Source: Luscinia megarhynchos
Taxonomy: Eukaryota; Chordata; Aves; Passeriformes; Turdidae
Length of the DNA: 64,000 nt
Direction of reading: 5' to 3'
Assembly (NCBI GenBank): GCA_034336665.1
Contig: CM067569.1
Coordinates: 25,145,320-25,209,319, forward strand
Part shown: one piece after another, positions 13,275 to 24,276 of the stretch
Numbering within the stretch: the first letter of the stretch is position 1
How the letters are laid out: each line of letters starts with the position of its first letter
Position numbers and translations under genes: made by a program
The notes under the pieces: model-generated
What the model saw: the letters and a program-made list of their open reading frames with translations, nothing else
Told to the model about the DNA's origin: nothing
The model's database searches: none

Positions 13275-16200
13275 CTAACTTTCTTCTTCTATTACCGGTG
13301 GGAGATCTCTTTGAATCTGAAAAACAACAACAAAAAAATTCTATCACTTCCCAGCATTCACTGAACTTTGTAAAAAGGAAAACAGGAAAAAATTGCCCAT
13401 AGACAAGTTGGTACTTATCAGTATAATCATGTATTCATCCATTCAATACAATGAATACAATGAATGTCATCAGACTTCTATTATAAAATCCAGCAAATAT
13501 GGATGAAGCCTTGTGATTCTAAGGGCAGAATCAATAATACAAGCCTATATATCTTATTTTATTAATCTGCTCTTAATTTATAGCAAACATATCACTAAAA
13601 TCTGAAATAACACCCCCAAAAGCCAATGAAATCTAATGCCTTCAGGCATAAAAACCTGGCATACACAGGAAGTAGCATGTACCAGTTACTACTCATTTTC
13701 ACTTTGGTTTTGTGATTTGCCTATTAAAGAACACAAAATACACCTAAAGCCTCAATAATATTTTTTAATATGTCATTATCAGAAAATTATAAAAGTTGAG
13801 GTTATATGAGACCTTGCATACTCATCTGATTTACCTCAGTGGAAGAAACACCTGTGAAAATCTGACCCTAAGAACAGCCATAAGTATTTTCATAAATCAG
13901 AACACCTCTTAAACAGTCTGCCCTTAAAGCTACCTTATGTATACAGCATATTAATATAACAACATAAATTCTGAGCTAGAATGACACTACTGATACCAGA
14001 AATGAAGTTATTTAGTACATTTTGTATATAATTGCTAACACAGCACAGGAAGGCTGTGTCCTCTCTAATTCTTTAGTCAGTAACATATCTGAATACAAAA
14101 GGGTGTTTCAAATCTTAGGATTTAGTCAGCTAACACCACAGAGTCTTCTAGAATGGCTTAACTCCTACCAGAATGCAGCTGTGGGCAGTTTGGAAGTTTT
14201 GACCAAAGTACCATCTCTTAAACCTCTTTTAACCTTTTGATAGGTCAGCATAGAAAAGGAAATCTGTAAGAATCAATCACTTATAATCTTTTTCTAAATA
14301 CTTACTGGTTCACTCTCATCTGGCTCCTCAGAAGCAAGCATTTCAGGTCCATCTTCAGCTACTCTATTTTCATCTTCCTGTGGTAATGAAAATCAGTTTT
14401 CAGTTAAAATGTCCCATGTCATGGAACTGCATTTCAGGTGTGTTACTATGACATTATGTATTAATATAAAGAGAACACTTTAGATAAATGCTATACAAAT
14501 GTAGTAGTATGGGAATATGGTCTTTGTATGCTTAACACTATTTTTTATCTTTTTTTTCTTAATTAACAGCAATTTTAAATTTTCACATATTCATTTTTTT
14601 CTGTCACTTTCAGAATCTCATCTTCCTACAATTATGTTTTGTCAGTATTTTAACAGAGTTTTCTAAAAACTTAGGTATTTTTAAAGTACTCTGTGCTCCA
14701 CAGTTTTAAAAGCTTTAGGGAGATAAGCATGACAATTATCCATGTATGTTTTTACTGAAGCAGCATTACAAGACCATAAACACTGTCTACACACTCTTCT
14801 GTTAGTACAAACTCCCATACACCCTAAGATACCAGAATCCAGATGCATTGCAATTCCAAATCATAGTTCCTTTTCCAGTAAATGGATTTTATGCTAACAC
14901 CCTGCAAAACATTACTGTCTTGATATTTAAATTAGACATTAGGTATAATTTTCTAATAAATACCGTCAAGGAATGTGGAAGAATCAGCTAAGCTGACCTT
15001 ACGCTGGATTTTTGCAATAAATTTATGTTTTCTTCTGACCAAAATTCAAGTATAAAACTCAGACTAGAAGCCACGTGTTAGATATTTCCCCCTATTTACA
15101 CTTCTGTTTCTTTAATTTGTGTTAGTTCAACACCCATGGCCTTCTGCTTTGTGTTTTGTAATTGATGCCTGCATCTGGAAAAAATGGCTGACAAATGATG
15201 TTTTCAAACCACCAACTAAGCTTTGGCTTAAACCTCTTCCTGCTGCAACTGCATTTCAGCTTCTTTATTCTGTGCTTCCAACTCCTCACGTTCTTTCTTC
15301 AACTGAGCCTGCAATCAGTTTAAGAACGGACAAATCAGAAAGGAAAAGCCCCACATTTATCTTTTTCATCATGCTGTTTACAATGTATTTATTATGGAAT
15401 TAATAAATACAAAGTAAGCACAAAACATAACTGCTATGTTATGTTAATAGCAAAGTCCTTTCAGTATCATCTGGCTTAACACTTTTAAATATCTAAGACT
15501 TATGGATAAAAAGGCTTTACTAGAAGCAGGAAGAAAAACCAGTCAACTGAAGTTAGTGTACACACTTCAGATACTGTCTCATTGCACATGCTCCTTATCA
15601 GTCTGAATTAGTTATCTCCTATCTTTTGGATTAAGGCTCTGATACTTTGTATAGTACCTAGCACAGATGGATGAATCCATATAGACTCAAACCTATAGAA
15701 AAAATTGGCAAGCAATGTCATTAACATTAATCATGCCCATCAGCAACCTTTAGTATTTACAACTGGAAATATCTAACAGGAAGTGTTTATTAATTGTGAA
15801 CATGAAGTGTTTATTAATTGTGAACATAAGTCCTATTATATCAAAACTTCAGAAACTGCATAATCTAAGTATTTACATTCAACAGTTTACTGTTGTAATC
15901 AACAGATTACTGTTTGCTCTTGCATTTTGTGAGCAGTTACAAGTATGGTCAGTTTTCTATTCCTTTTTGGTACATAAAAGCAAACTTACCCAGTATTTGA
16001 CTACAGCCAAAAAGGAGTTAGTTTAAAAAAAAATGCATCTGAGTATTGTTCCACATCTTTCCCATAGCTTACGTGAAATGATTTATTTAATTCTCTCTGA
16101 ATTATCTCTAGACACAATCTCTTTATTTTCATTTGCTATTTTACATCACTCATGAAATCCTTAAGCACATTACTTTTGGTTTGCAAATTACTAAACTCCA

Positions 16201-17071
16201 AATTTTAAAACTGCAAGTGAAATTAAATGACTGCATTTTACACTAAAGCTGGGCTTAATGTGATCAGCATAAATTTAAAATTAAGCTTTTGATTTTAACA
16301 TCATGAAAGTCATCCACACAAAAAAAATCCGGTCAGGTCACATCAACATCACCATGGCAACACTGACTTCAAATGAATCCTTTATAAAGAATGGCTAGAA
16401 ACACAGATATTGTATTTATTTCTCATATATAAGCCCAAATAGTATTTTCAGTTACTTCTCACTTAAGTCCTAATTTGGCTGCCTTTTACCTTAACAGCCA
16501 TCATTTTTAATAACATTTTACTGCATAGTATTGTTAAGTTTTCCTACCCATGTGCTGACTAATAATTTCAATTACTCAGAAAAGTGAGATTGAAATACTT
16601 GCTTCATGTCACTTTTATCAAAATCATTATACAGCTATTAGAAGTATACAAACAGGTCCAAAATGCCACAGCACCATATGCTGCTTAGAATTATTAAGTA
16701 TTAATAACCTGACGTTGTTCTTCAAGTTTCTGCTGCTCTTCTTCCAGGATTTTTAACCTTTCAAGTTCTGCTAGAGCTGCCTCCCGTTCTTTTTCCAGCT
16801 CAGCTCTCTCCAGTGCTCTCTTTTTCAGAGGTAACACAGAATCAATTAAACATAAAAATGAAAGATATATTACATAGCATCAGCTATATTGGAGCAATCT
16901 TTTTTTTGCCTAAGTTGGATCCACCTTTTCTTCTTCATCTAAGTTTCTTCTGTAATTGTAAATCCAGTGAGCAAGATACTCTATTGGATCTGCTGGCCGA
17001 CGCTCTACGACCTCTGCCAGTCCTTTCGTCAAGCAACTTCCCAGACATTGCTTCAGATACTGAGACTCCAT
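13275..17071 (-). CDS. DYDC1: DPY30 domain-containing protein 1 (DYDC1), five coding exons
   Basis: Coding exons on the minus strand are 17071-16925, 16819-16709, 15308-15234, 14377-14306 and 13316-13275. They total 447 nt and give 148 residues plus stop. Every junction is GT-AG and phase 0. The start is ATG at 17071, nine bases after the acceptor at 17080/17081, so the 5' UTR must begin in an upstream exon. Residues 1-45 start [11 protein letters not shown] and carry the DPY30 motif [16 protein letters not shown], the dimerisation helix pair that docks on partner amphipathic helices. Residues 50-111 are a charged coiled coil rich in E, K, R, L and Q. Residues 112-148 are an acidic tail ending VIEEES. 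Human DYDC1 starts MESIYLQ and has the same motif followed by a coiled coil. The family is linked to testis and cilia, but its exact role is unsettled. DYDC2 is the nearest alternative; the Glu/Gln/Leu-rich coiled coil favours DYDC1. Confidence 0.88.
15780..15827. repeat. 24-bp perfect tandem duplication in a DYDC1 intron
   Basis: A 24-bp unit beginning GAAGTGTTTATTAATTG is present twice with no mismatch. The identity suggests a recent duplication, and copy number may be polymorphic. It lies in the intron between the second and third coding exons of DYDC1, away from the splice sites. Confidence 0.92.
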
Positions 17072-17497
17072 CCAAATCTACTGACAAGAAACATATTAGA
17101 CATCAATGCCAAAATTAAGTTAGTGGGTTAAGAACTCTTGCTTCAGGCACCAAACACTGACTAGGACATTTTTTTTACTAAGATAAGGAAGCAGTGGTTT
17201 AGTTCTTAAAAGCTCCAGTGACAGGTGAGTTATACCAATCATTGCAGAAGAAAAATGCTCAAATCCCACCTTACTGTTTGGACATGTATAATTCATAAAC
17301 TACTTGGAAACACGCTGCTAATTCTAGGTTTGCATGATAACAAAAAACAAAAACAATCTGAAAACCACAACGAGACCTAGAAAACTTTTACACAGATACT
17401 CGAAGAACAGGCAAGTAGTTCTGAGGGGGAGTTTTAGCTTGAACTGTCAAAGCTATCTTTAGGACATATATGCAAGGCGAGGGCCTGAAGCACTCAC

Positions 17498-17780
17498 TGC
17501 ACAGTTATGAAAGGCACAGCTCTGTGCACTTTACCAGTTTAAGTAAACACGAGCCTGCCTTTGCTGTCAAGGGGGCTGGATCCGTGTGGGGCGGAGAGCC
17601 GTCTCACTCTGCGTTCACGGCAGCTCCGGGTGCCTCAGTGGTGCCCGCCACATAACCTGGGCCTCAATTAAGGACAACCTGCATCTCTCCCCTTCCACCC
17701 TCTTGCCCGGGCTCCTTTTAAACACTGCCTGAGCCTCTCCTCTTCCCCTACGCTGTAGGCGGGGCGGGCCCGCTTCTCAT
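17498..17780 (-). promoter_or_regulatory. Probable DYDC1 promoter and 5' UTR exon region
   Basis: The acceptor at 17081-17082 shows that DYDC1 has an upstream noncoding exon. On the minus strand a good donor (TGCA then gtgagt) sits at 17498/17497, and GC and CpG content rises from about 17560 upward. I infer that a first exon ends near 17498 and starts within the GC-rich DNA. There is no TATA box that I would trust. The exact start site cannot be read from the sequence. Confidence 0.4.
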
Positions 17781-17954
17781 CCCAGCCCTGGGGCTCGGGA
17801 TCCTGGGCGGGCTTGGCCCGTAACCCCGCCTCGTCCCCGCTCCGCGACAGTCACTGGCAGCCGGAGCTGTCGCTGCCCGGCTTCTGGGGTTCGCTTCCCT
17901 CAGAGAGCAGCCCCGCTCCGGCTCTTCCCGCAGCAGCTTCCAGAGCCCCGGGAC

Positions 17955-18577
17955 GGCAGCCCCGGCCCGCCCCGCTCCTACCGCCCGGTCCCTGCCCCGG
18001 CCCGCCCCGCTCCTGCCGCCCGGCCCCCAGAGCCCCGGCCCCGGCCCGCCCCGCTCCTACCGCCCGGTCCCTGCCCCGGCCCCGGCCCGCCCCGCTCTTG
18101 CCGCCCGGTCCCCAGAGCCCCGGCCCGGCCCGCCCCCCTCCTACCGCCCGGTCCCTGCCCCGGCCCCGGCCCGCCCCGCTCCTACCGCCCGGTCCCCAGA
18201 GCCCCGGCCCGGCCCGCCCCCCTCCTACCGCCCGGTCCCTGCCCCGGCCCCGGCCCGCCCCACTCCTACCGCCCGGTCCCTGCCCCGGCCCCCGGCCCGC
18301 CCCGCTCCTACCGCCCGGTCCCTGCCCCGGCCCCGGCCCGCCCCGCTCCTACCGCCCGGCCCCCAGAGCCCCGGTCCCGGCCCGCCCCGCTCCTACCGCC
18401 CGGTCCCGGCCCCGGCCCGCCCCGCTCCTACCGCCCGGTCCCCAGAGCCCCGGCCCCGGCCCGCCCCGCTCCTACCGCCCGGTCCCTGCCCCGGCCCCGG
18501 CCCGCCCCGCTCCTACCGCCCTGCCCCCAGAGCCCCGGCCCGCCCCGCTCCTACCGCCCGGCCCCCAGAGCCCCGGA
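17955..18577. repeat. GC-rich minisatellite of about 15 copies, unit about 40-45 bp
   Basis: The core CTCCTACCGCCCGG, or a one-base variant, recurs about 15 times from 17976 to 18546. Two unit types interleave. One continues GTCCCTGCCCCGGCCC (period about 40 bp). The other continues CCCCCAGAGCCCCGG (period about 45 bp). The minus strand is strongly G-rich (GGGGCGGGCCGGGG), so SP1-type sites and G-quadruplex formation are plausible. The long open frame across it, rich in Pro, Ala and Arg, is a by-product of repeat periodicity and not a gene. It lies between the divergent DYDC1 and EXOSC3 promoters. Confidence 0.93.
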
Positions 18578-18699
18578 CGCGCGGGGTTGCTCCGCAACAG
18601 CGCCGGCCGCAGGAGCTGGTGGAGGGGAGGAGGGCCTGCTCGGGACGGACTGGTGGCACAAAGCCGGGAGGAGGGGCCGAGACCTCAGACGGTTGTGTG

Positions 18700-19405
18700 G
18701 CCCTTGAGAGAGAGCTCGGCAGGCTGAAGGGGCGGGCAGAGGAGAACCTGAAATTCAGCAGTGGCAAATGGTCCTGCACCTGGGGAGGAATAACCCCGAG
18801 CACCGCTGGAGAGCGGCTCTGTGGAGAAGGATCTGGGGGGCCGGGTGAGCAGGATCTCCATGAGCCAGCAGTGGCCTAGAAGGCCAGTGGTATCCCGGGG
18901 CGCTTTAGGAAGAGCATTGCCAGCAGGTCCAGGGAAGTGATCCTGCCCCTCTGCTCAGCCCTGGTGAGTGCTGTGTTCAGTTCCGGGCTCCCCGGTGAGA
19001 GAGACATGGAGATCCTGGAGCGGGTCCCGCAGAGGGCTATGGAGACGATTCAGGGGCTGGGGCATCTCTCTTGCAAGAAAAGGCTGAGAGCGCTGAGCCC
19101 GTTCAGCCTTGAGATTATTGATAGGGAGCCTCACTAATATGTATAAATATCTAAAGGGGAGGTGCCAAGCTCTGCTCCGTGCTGCCAGCCACTAGGACAC
19201 CACGCAATGGGTGCAAACTGATGCATAAGAAGTTCCATCTAAACACGAGGCAGAACTTCTTTGTTTGCCCAGAGAGGTTGTGGAATCCATCTAGAGATAC
19301 TAAAAACTATCTGGATGCAGTTTTCTGTGCAATGTGCTCTAGGACGACCCTGCTTAAGCAGGGAGGATGGACCAGATGACCCACTGAGATCCTTTCCAGC
19401 TGTTT
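18700..19405 (+). mobile_element. CR1 LINE, 5'-truncated 3' portion
   Basis: The sequence follows the avian CR1 3' region in order: 'tcctgcacctggggagga' near 18770, 'gagccagcagtggcc' near 18860, 'ttccgggctcccc' near 18980, 'agagggctatggagacgatt' near 19030, 'tataaatatctaaaggggag' near 19141, 'aagttccatct' near 19230, 'agagaggttgtggaatcc' near 19271, and a tail with 'ccctgcttaagcaggg' near 19350. Many substitutions and small deletions are present and no open reading frame survives. It is a dead copy. The left limit is approximate because it fades into GC-rich DNA next to the minisatellite. Confidence 0.88.
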
Positions 19406-19639
19406 TAATGCCAGCTCTCTGTGAGCAGTTTCCCTTCACAACTGACGGGATCTTTTCTGCTCCCTGCCAAACTCATCGGCTGACATTCAGATTTGACCAG
19501 CTGTTTTACTGTCAACATCTAATCGGGTATTTTAAAAACCGTGCGAACTGCGGCTGGAAGAATTAACTCCGTGTGTTTATTAATCCCGACGCCTAAGCGC
19601 ACTATCATTATGTTAGCCGCTCCCTGGCAGGAATGGAGG

Positions 19640-19855
19640 GCGGGCTGCTGCCCTGAAGGAGAGGCGAGGGGGCGGCTGCAGCGCTCGGGGGTCGCAGGGG
19701 CGCGGGCACGGCTGTCGGGCCGGGGTCCCCGTTCCTGCCGGGGCTTGTCCCGTCCCGTTCGGCCGGGGGGTGTCGCTGCCGCCCCGCTGCCGCCCCGCGC
19801 AGGCCGCAGAGCGCAGCCGCCCGGCCCAGCCTGAGGGGCCCTGCCCGGCGCGGCC
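19640..19855 (+). promoter_or_regulatory. CpG-island promoter and 5' UTR of EXOSC3
   Basis: CpG density rises sharply from about 19640 and stays high through exons 1 and 2 to about 20390. There is no TATA box at a useful distance. This is typical of a housekeeping promoter with dispersed starts. The ATG lies in the context GCGGCCATGG, which is a strong Kozak match. Confidence 0.7.
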
Positions 19856-22564
19856 ATGGCGGCGGAGCGCGGCGCGGCGGCCGAGGCCCTCGTGGGGCAG
19901 GTGGTGCTGCCCGGGGACCTGCTGCTGCTCCCCGCGCACTACGACGAGGACGCGGAGGGCGAGCGGCTGCGGCTGAGCGCGGGCGCGGCGCCGCAGGGGC
20001 GGCTGCTGTGCGGGCCCGGGCTGCGGCGCAGCGGGGCCGGGCTGCTGGTGACCAAGTGCGGGCTGCTGCGGCACCGGCCCGCGGGCGGCGGCGCCTACTG
20101 GGTGGACTCGCAGCAGAAGCGGGTAGGGCGCGGCGGGCCCGCGTGTCCGTGAGTGTCTGTGTGAGTGTTCCTAGCCCCCGCGCTGCCTGACCCTCTGTCC
20201 CCTCCCGCTGCAGTACGTGCCGGTGAAGGGCGACCACGTCATCGGGATCGTGACGGCCAAGGCGGGGGATGTGTTCCGGCTGGACGTGGGCGGCAGCGAG
20301 CCGGCCTCCCTGTCCTACCTGGCCTTCGAGGGCGCCACGAAGAGGAACAGGCCCAACGTGCAGGTGGGTGCCGTGGTTAGCAGCGGTAGCGCCTGAGCCG
20401 CGTCGCTTGGGGTCGCCTCTGTTGCGTTTAAAGCTGTTCGTAGTGGCCAGCCCACGTTAGAGGTGTGCCCGTCTGGTGGCAGTGCTTTCGTCTTGGTCCT
20501 CTCGGAGGGTTTTGCACCATGAGGCCTTTCTGGGGTTCCTTAGGAGCACTAACTAGCGTGGTTTGCTCTCTCTGCTGCGTGCTTCACTCTCATTTCATCT
20601 GCTCATGGCGCTGCCGGCAGCAGACGCAGTTCATGAGAAAGATGAATCGAAAGGGCACTCCTGTGTTAAGGTTTTATAACATTTTATGTTGGCAGAAAGT
20701 GTTAGTTGTATGGGGTTTTTAACAGCACTATTATGAGTGGTTCTGTTGCACATGCATGCCACAGTTTCTGCACTCTGATGAAACGCCGTCGCCAGAATGT
20801 AAAAGGAGTTGTGAAAATTATACCTTGTTCTTTGATGCTGTTTTGTTTAGGTGGGAGATCTTATTTATGGTCAGTTCGTTGTAGCAAATAAAGACATGGA
20901 ACCAGAGATGGTCTGTATAGACAGCAGTGGAAAATCGAGTGGAATGGGAATAATTGGACAAGATGGCTTCCTCTTTAAAGTTTCCTTAGGTCTAATAAGA
21001 AAGTAAGTACTAAAAAATGTAAGTAGTCACTCTCACGTGTAAGATTCCCACAACTGTTTCTTTCTGGGCAGCGTGGGCAGTTTGGTAAATCAGACTGTGT
21101 AATTCTTGTAGTGCATTTAAACTAGTTTTGCTGAATAGAGTATGGATTGATCTAGAAGGAAAGTTTCTTTTTCCTCTTAGGAGGCTTAGAAGCTGTTTTG
21201 TATGGTGTTGCATGACCTGTTTAAAAAAAGTGATGTGGTTGCCAAGGCAGTATGGAAAATAAAAGTAGTGACTTGGGAAAGTCAAACATTCAGGATAGTG
21301 TTTCAGGTATGCACATATTACCTTGGAGTTTAAAACTTGTCAACGCTTATTGTTCTTTTTCTGTTTTATGGGGTAGTGGAGAGTGTATGTTTGGCTGACA
21401 GCTGATTAAAGGGATCTTTGCACATCAGTACACATTATTTTCTGACTTCCAAAGAAAAGTAAATAGCATTGAAATAAAGATACAGATTTAAAAAATGTAG
21501 GATTTTAGTTTAAAACGGGCACATTAATCCAGGAAGTGTTTAATGAGCTTTTAAATGTATTGTGCACTTTGGAGTTGCTTATGCTGATGTAAATACGAGA
21601 TTTTTTTGTGACTGTCAAAGACTACTAGATTACATGGATAAACAGTAGTCAAACTTTGTTGTTGCTTTTTGGGTGGAGTTTTTTGTTTGTTTTTGCTGTT
21701 CTTTGGATATGCAGTCTGTCAGTGCAGAGCAGCTTTTTCAGACCTGTAATTGTCTGATTTATATGCCCTATCAGAAGTCAGTGTGAACTGGTACTAAAAC
21801 TTTTTGCAGCCATCCTGTTTTCCAGATTTTGTCTGTATGCAAGTAAAAAAATAACAGCACATTACAAGTAAACTGCTAAATCCTGATATGCTTTTAGTTT
21901 TTGTGAATACTTGTTCAACCTTGATTTAATCCTAGACACATTACAGCACTTAGTATGCTGTCATCTAATAAAAATGAAGTAGTCTGTTTATTGTTGTTAA
22001 TATTGTTTCCTGAAGCAGAAGGGATGTCCTGTTTTGAAAGACACCTCTGGGGTGTCAAATTTATAAATAACACTTCAAAAATGTCATTTTGTCAAACAGT
22101 GTGCTTTTAGAATTTATTAGATCATAGAATTGATGTAAAAGTATAATTTCACTGTAAACTTGACAAGGACTGCTCCTGAATCTAGTGAGAAAAAACCTAA
22201 TTTTACAGCGGTTTAATTCTTTAGGTGCATGTATTTTATAGGAGAGGAGCCTTGAAAATCTGATACTGTATTGCCATTTTGGGTGGATATGCAACTTTAT
22301 CATCTTTCAGTGTTTCTTAAATAGCTCTCATAATAGCAGTACTGCTGGAGTTACTGGTCAATAATAATGTGGTGTCTGTGTGAGCACTTCTGACTTTTTT
22401 TTGGTCTTGTTCACAGGCTCTTGGCTCCCAAATGTGAAATAATTCAAGAGTTGTCACAATTGTACCCATTTGAGCTGGTGCTGGGAATGAATGGAAGAAT
22501 ATGGGTAAAAGCAAAAACAGTTCAACAGACTTTAATTATAGTGAAATATTTTGGAAGCCTGTGA
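19856..22564 (+). CDS. EXOSC3: Exosome complex component RRP40 (EXOSC3), 3' end frameshifted as read
   Basis: Exons are 19856-20122, 20214-20363, 20851-21002 and 22417-22564. All junctions are GT-AG, giving 238 residues to the in-frame TGA. EXOSC3 is one of three S1/KH cap subunits of the nuclear and cytoplasmic RNA exosome, which feeds RNA to DIS3 and EXOSC10. Residues 1-85 are the N-terminal domain. The S1 domain covers about 90-165 ([16 protein letters not shown], then VDV-type GG and NRPNVQVGD). A KH-like domain follows, with GQDG near 177 and the GMNGRIW signature near 217. Odd point: after QQTLIIV the frame reads KYFGSL and stops. One base fewer within 22544-22546 (AAA) would read [10 protein letters not shown] and run to a TGA at 22617-22619, matching the family's C-terminal helix. 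Identity is certain; the 3' end is either an assembly indel or a real truncation. Confidence 0.95.
22544..22546 (+). other. Apparent single-A insertion in the last EXOSC3 exon
   Basis: The codons GTG AAA TAT TTT GGA replace the expected GTG AAT ATT TTG GAA. One extra A in this three-A run accounts for it. Downstream of this point the +1 frame encodes family-like residues (ILEACEHMT, then EQRKQ) and ends in TGA at 22617-22619. About 24 native residues would be replaced by six. Confidence 0.85.
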
Positions 22565-22690
22565 ACATATGACTGCAGAACAGAGAAAACAAGCGCTTGC
22601 CAAACTGTCAGGGAACTGATAAGAGCAAACCTTGAGGATTTGTTTGTGATGACTGTAAGGTATTTTGGTTATTTTTGTATTCAGATTTAT

Positions 22691-22696
22691 ATTAAA
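22691..22696 (+). terminator. Candidate poly(A) signal of EXOSC3 (ATTAAA)
   Basis: ATTAAA, the commonest variant signal, lies about 70 nt past the extended-frame stop. It is followed by a T run and a GT-rich stretch (ctttggttgttcttc), which suits cleavage near 22710-22730. Confidence 0.55.
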
Positions 22697-24258
22697 AGCC
22701 TTTTTTTAAATTAAGTACTAGACTTTGGTTGTTCTTCATTTCCCTTCTTTATCCACTCAGCTTGTTTTTGTGTTGTTTTAAGGAAGTTTGTTTCGACTCA
22801 CCTTTGTGGTTATGAAGCCCTGTTTATGTTCATGAATTTTCTGACTAATGGGAAGATGGTCTCTAGAAGCTTTCATGAGCTCTGAATTTTGAAGTGTAAC
22901 TACTTAGGTCTTCTTGTAAAAACTGGTAATTTTGTGAGCTGCAAGTATTTGTTTTTATAGTTATTAAAATTTCAAGCAATCCATGTTTACTTGGGATAGC
23001 AAAAAGTATCCCATGAGTCATTTATTTTGGTTGGGTGCTCTATTTATACAGTGACATGAAGTAATTATTTACTATATTATGAAATTTAGGAATAAAAATG
23101 CATGTAGAGAATACCAGAAAATAATTGCAGGGCGTAGCATAAAAGAATCACAGGGTGGTTAAGGCAGATGATCAGATAAGACCAAAAATATGTTTACAGG
23201 GACACTATCACTTTCCCTAAGAGATTACCTGCCTAGTAGTATTAAGGACATGGTGATTAGGATATCACAATAACAGCCATGTGTTTCTTGATTCAAGACA
23301 CTGATTTCTTTAGTAGTAGTAGTATAAAGATGCCATAGAGCTTTGCTAATATTTAACAAAGTCAGCATGTCTGAAAAAAGCTATGTTTGGTTTCTTTGTG
23401 TACCAGCCCCTCCAATACATAGAGAGGTGCTGCCCTAGGAAGGGTAAGCTCTCAGTGAATTTTAGTATATGAGTAATTTCCTACTGTTCTGAGGGAAAAA
23501 AAGAATCTTGGAATAATGGAAGGGTAGTTTTTGATGCCTTCTTCCTGTGGGAGAAAAGCTTGATTGTAGGTACCTAATGAACTGCTTGCAGCTGTTAGGC
23601 AGTCATTTAGATCTGTGATGTTTTGTGATTCTTAATAAGCTGAATGGTTTAATAGTGATAGTTAAAGGAAATTACTAAAAATGAACTAATTAGGGTAAGT
23701 CTGAATGCCATCTTAATTAAAGTGGAAACATAATTTTTCCTGTTTATTCTGTATTTCATCCAAAGCTCAACCTATGGCATTTGATGATAGGGTTGTCTTT
23801 GGCATCTCTGTTGTTTAGACGTTGCTTCAGAGCCAGCTCCTCTGAGTCATCTGTAATGTGCTTACCTAGGGCTTCCCCTGGTTCAACAAGAACACAGCTC
23901 TAATGGTTTCCAGGTGAGTCAAATGGCTGCAATTCAGAATTCTTTGTGAATTTCACTGGTCTCCCTATTTAGCATCTAGGGCATTGCTCATCTGCCCTGG
24001 TATATCTTAGTCATCTTTCTTCACCTGTCATCCCCCAGGTGAAGTGATTTTCATTGATATCCCATAAATCTTTTGGGTCTGTAATCTTAGTACACATAAG
24101 AAGCTGTAAATTAATCAAGTTTTCAATAACTTCTTCTCTAGAATTTTTTCAATTCCGGCTAACCAGAGCCTCTGCAGGTTTTCTGTTACTGGGACAATAG
24201 CTGGCATAGGCAGAAAAGCATTTGCCAAATGTTTGCCAAATTATCTCAGCCTGCTAAC

Positions 24259-24276
24259 TTTTTTTTTTTTTTTTTT
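24259..24276. repeat. Poly(T) run of 18
   Basis: An uninterrupted homopolymer of 18 T. It could be the poly(A) tail of a minus-strand retrocopy, but no recognisable body sits beside it. Confidence 0.9.

Noticed and set aside
17813..18727. 304-residue Pro/Ala/Arg-rich open frame
   Set aside because: It is the translation of the GC minisatellite. The unit lengths and base bias keep it open, there is no ATG context or domain, and it starts and ends in repeat or CR1 sequence.
19519..20237. Minus-strand frames opposite EXOSC3 exons 1-2
   Set aside because: They are shadows of the GC-rich coding exons of EXOSC3, whose plus-strand reading matches the known protein.
23145..23190. Possible CR1 tail fragment (aatcacagggtggtt)
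   Set aside because: Too short and diverged to separate from chance by eye.
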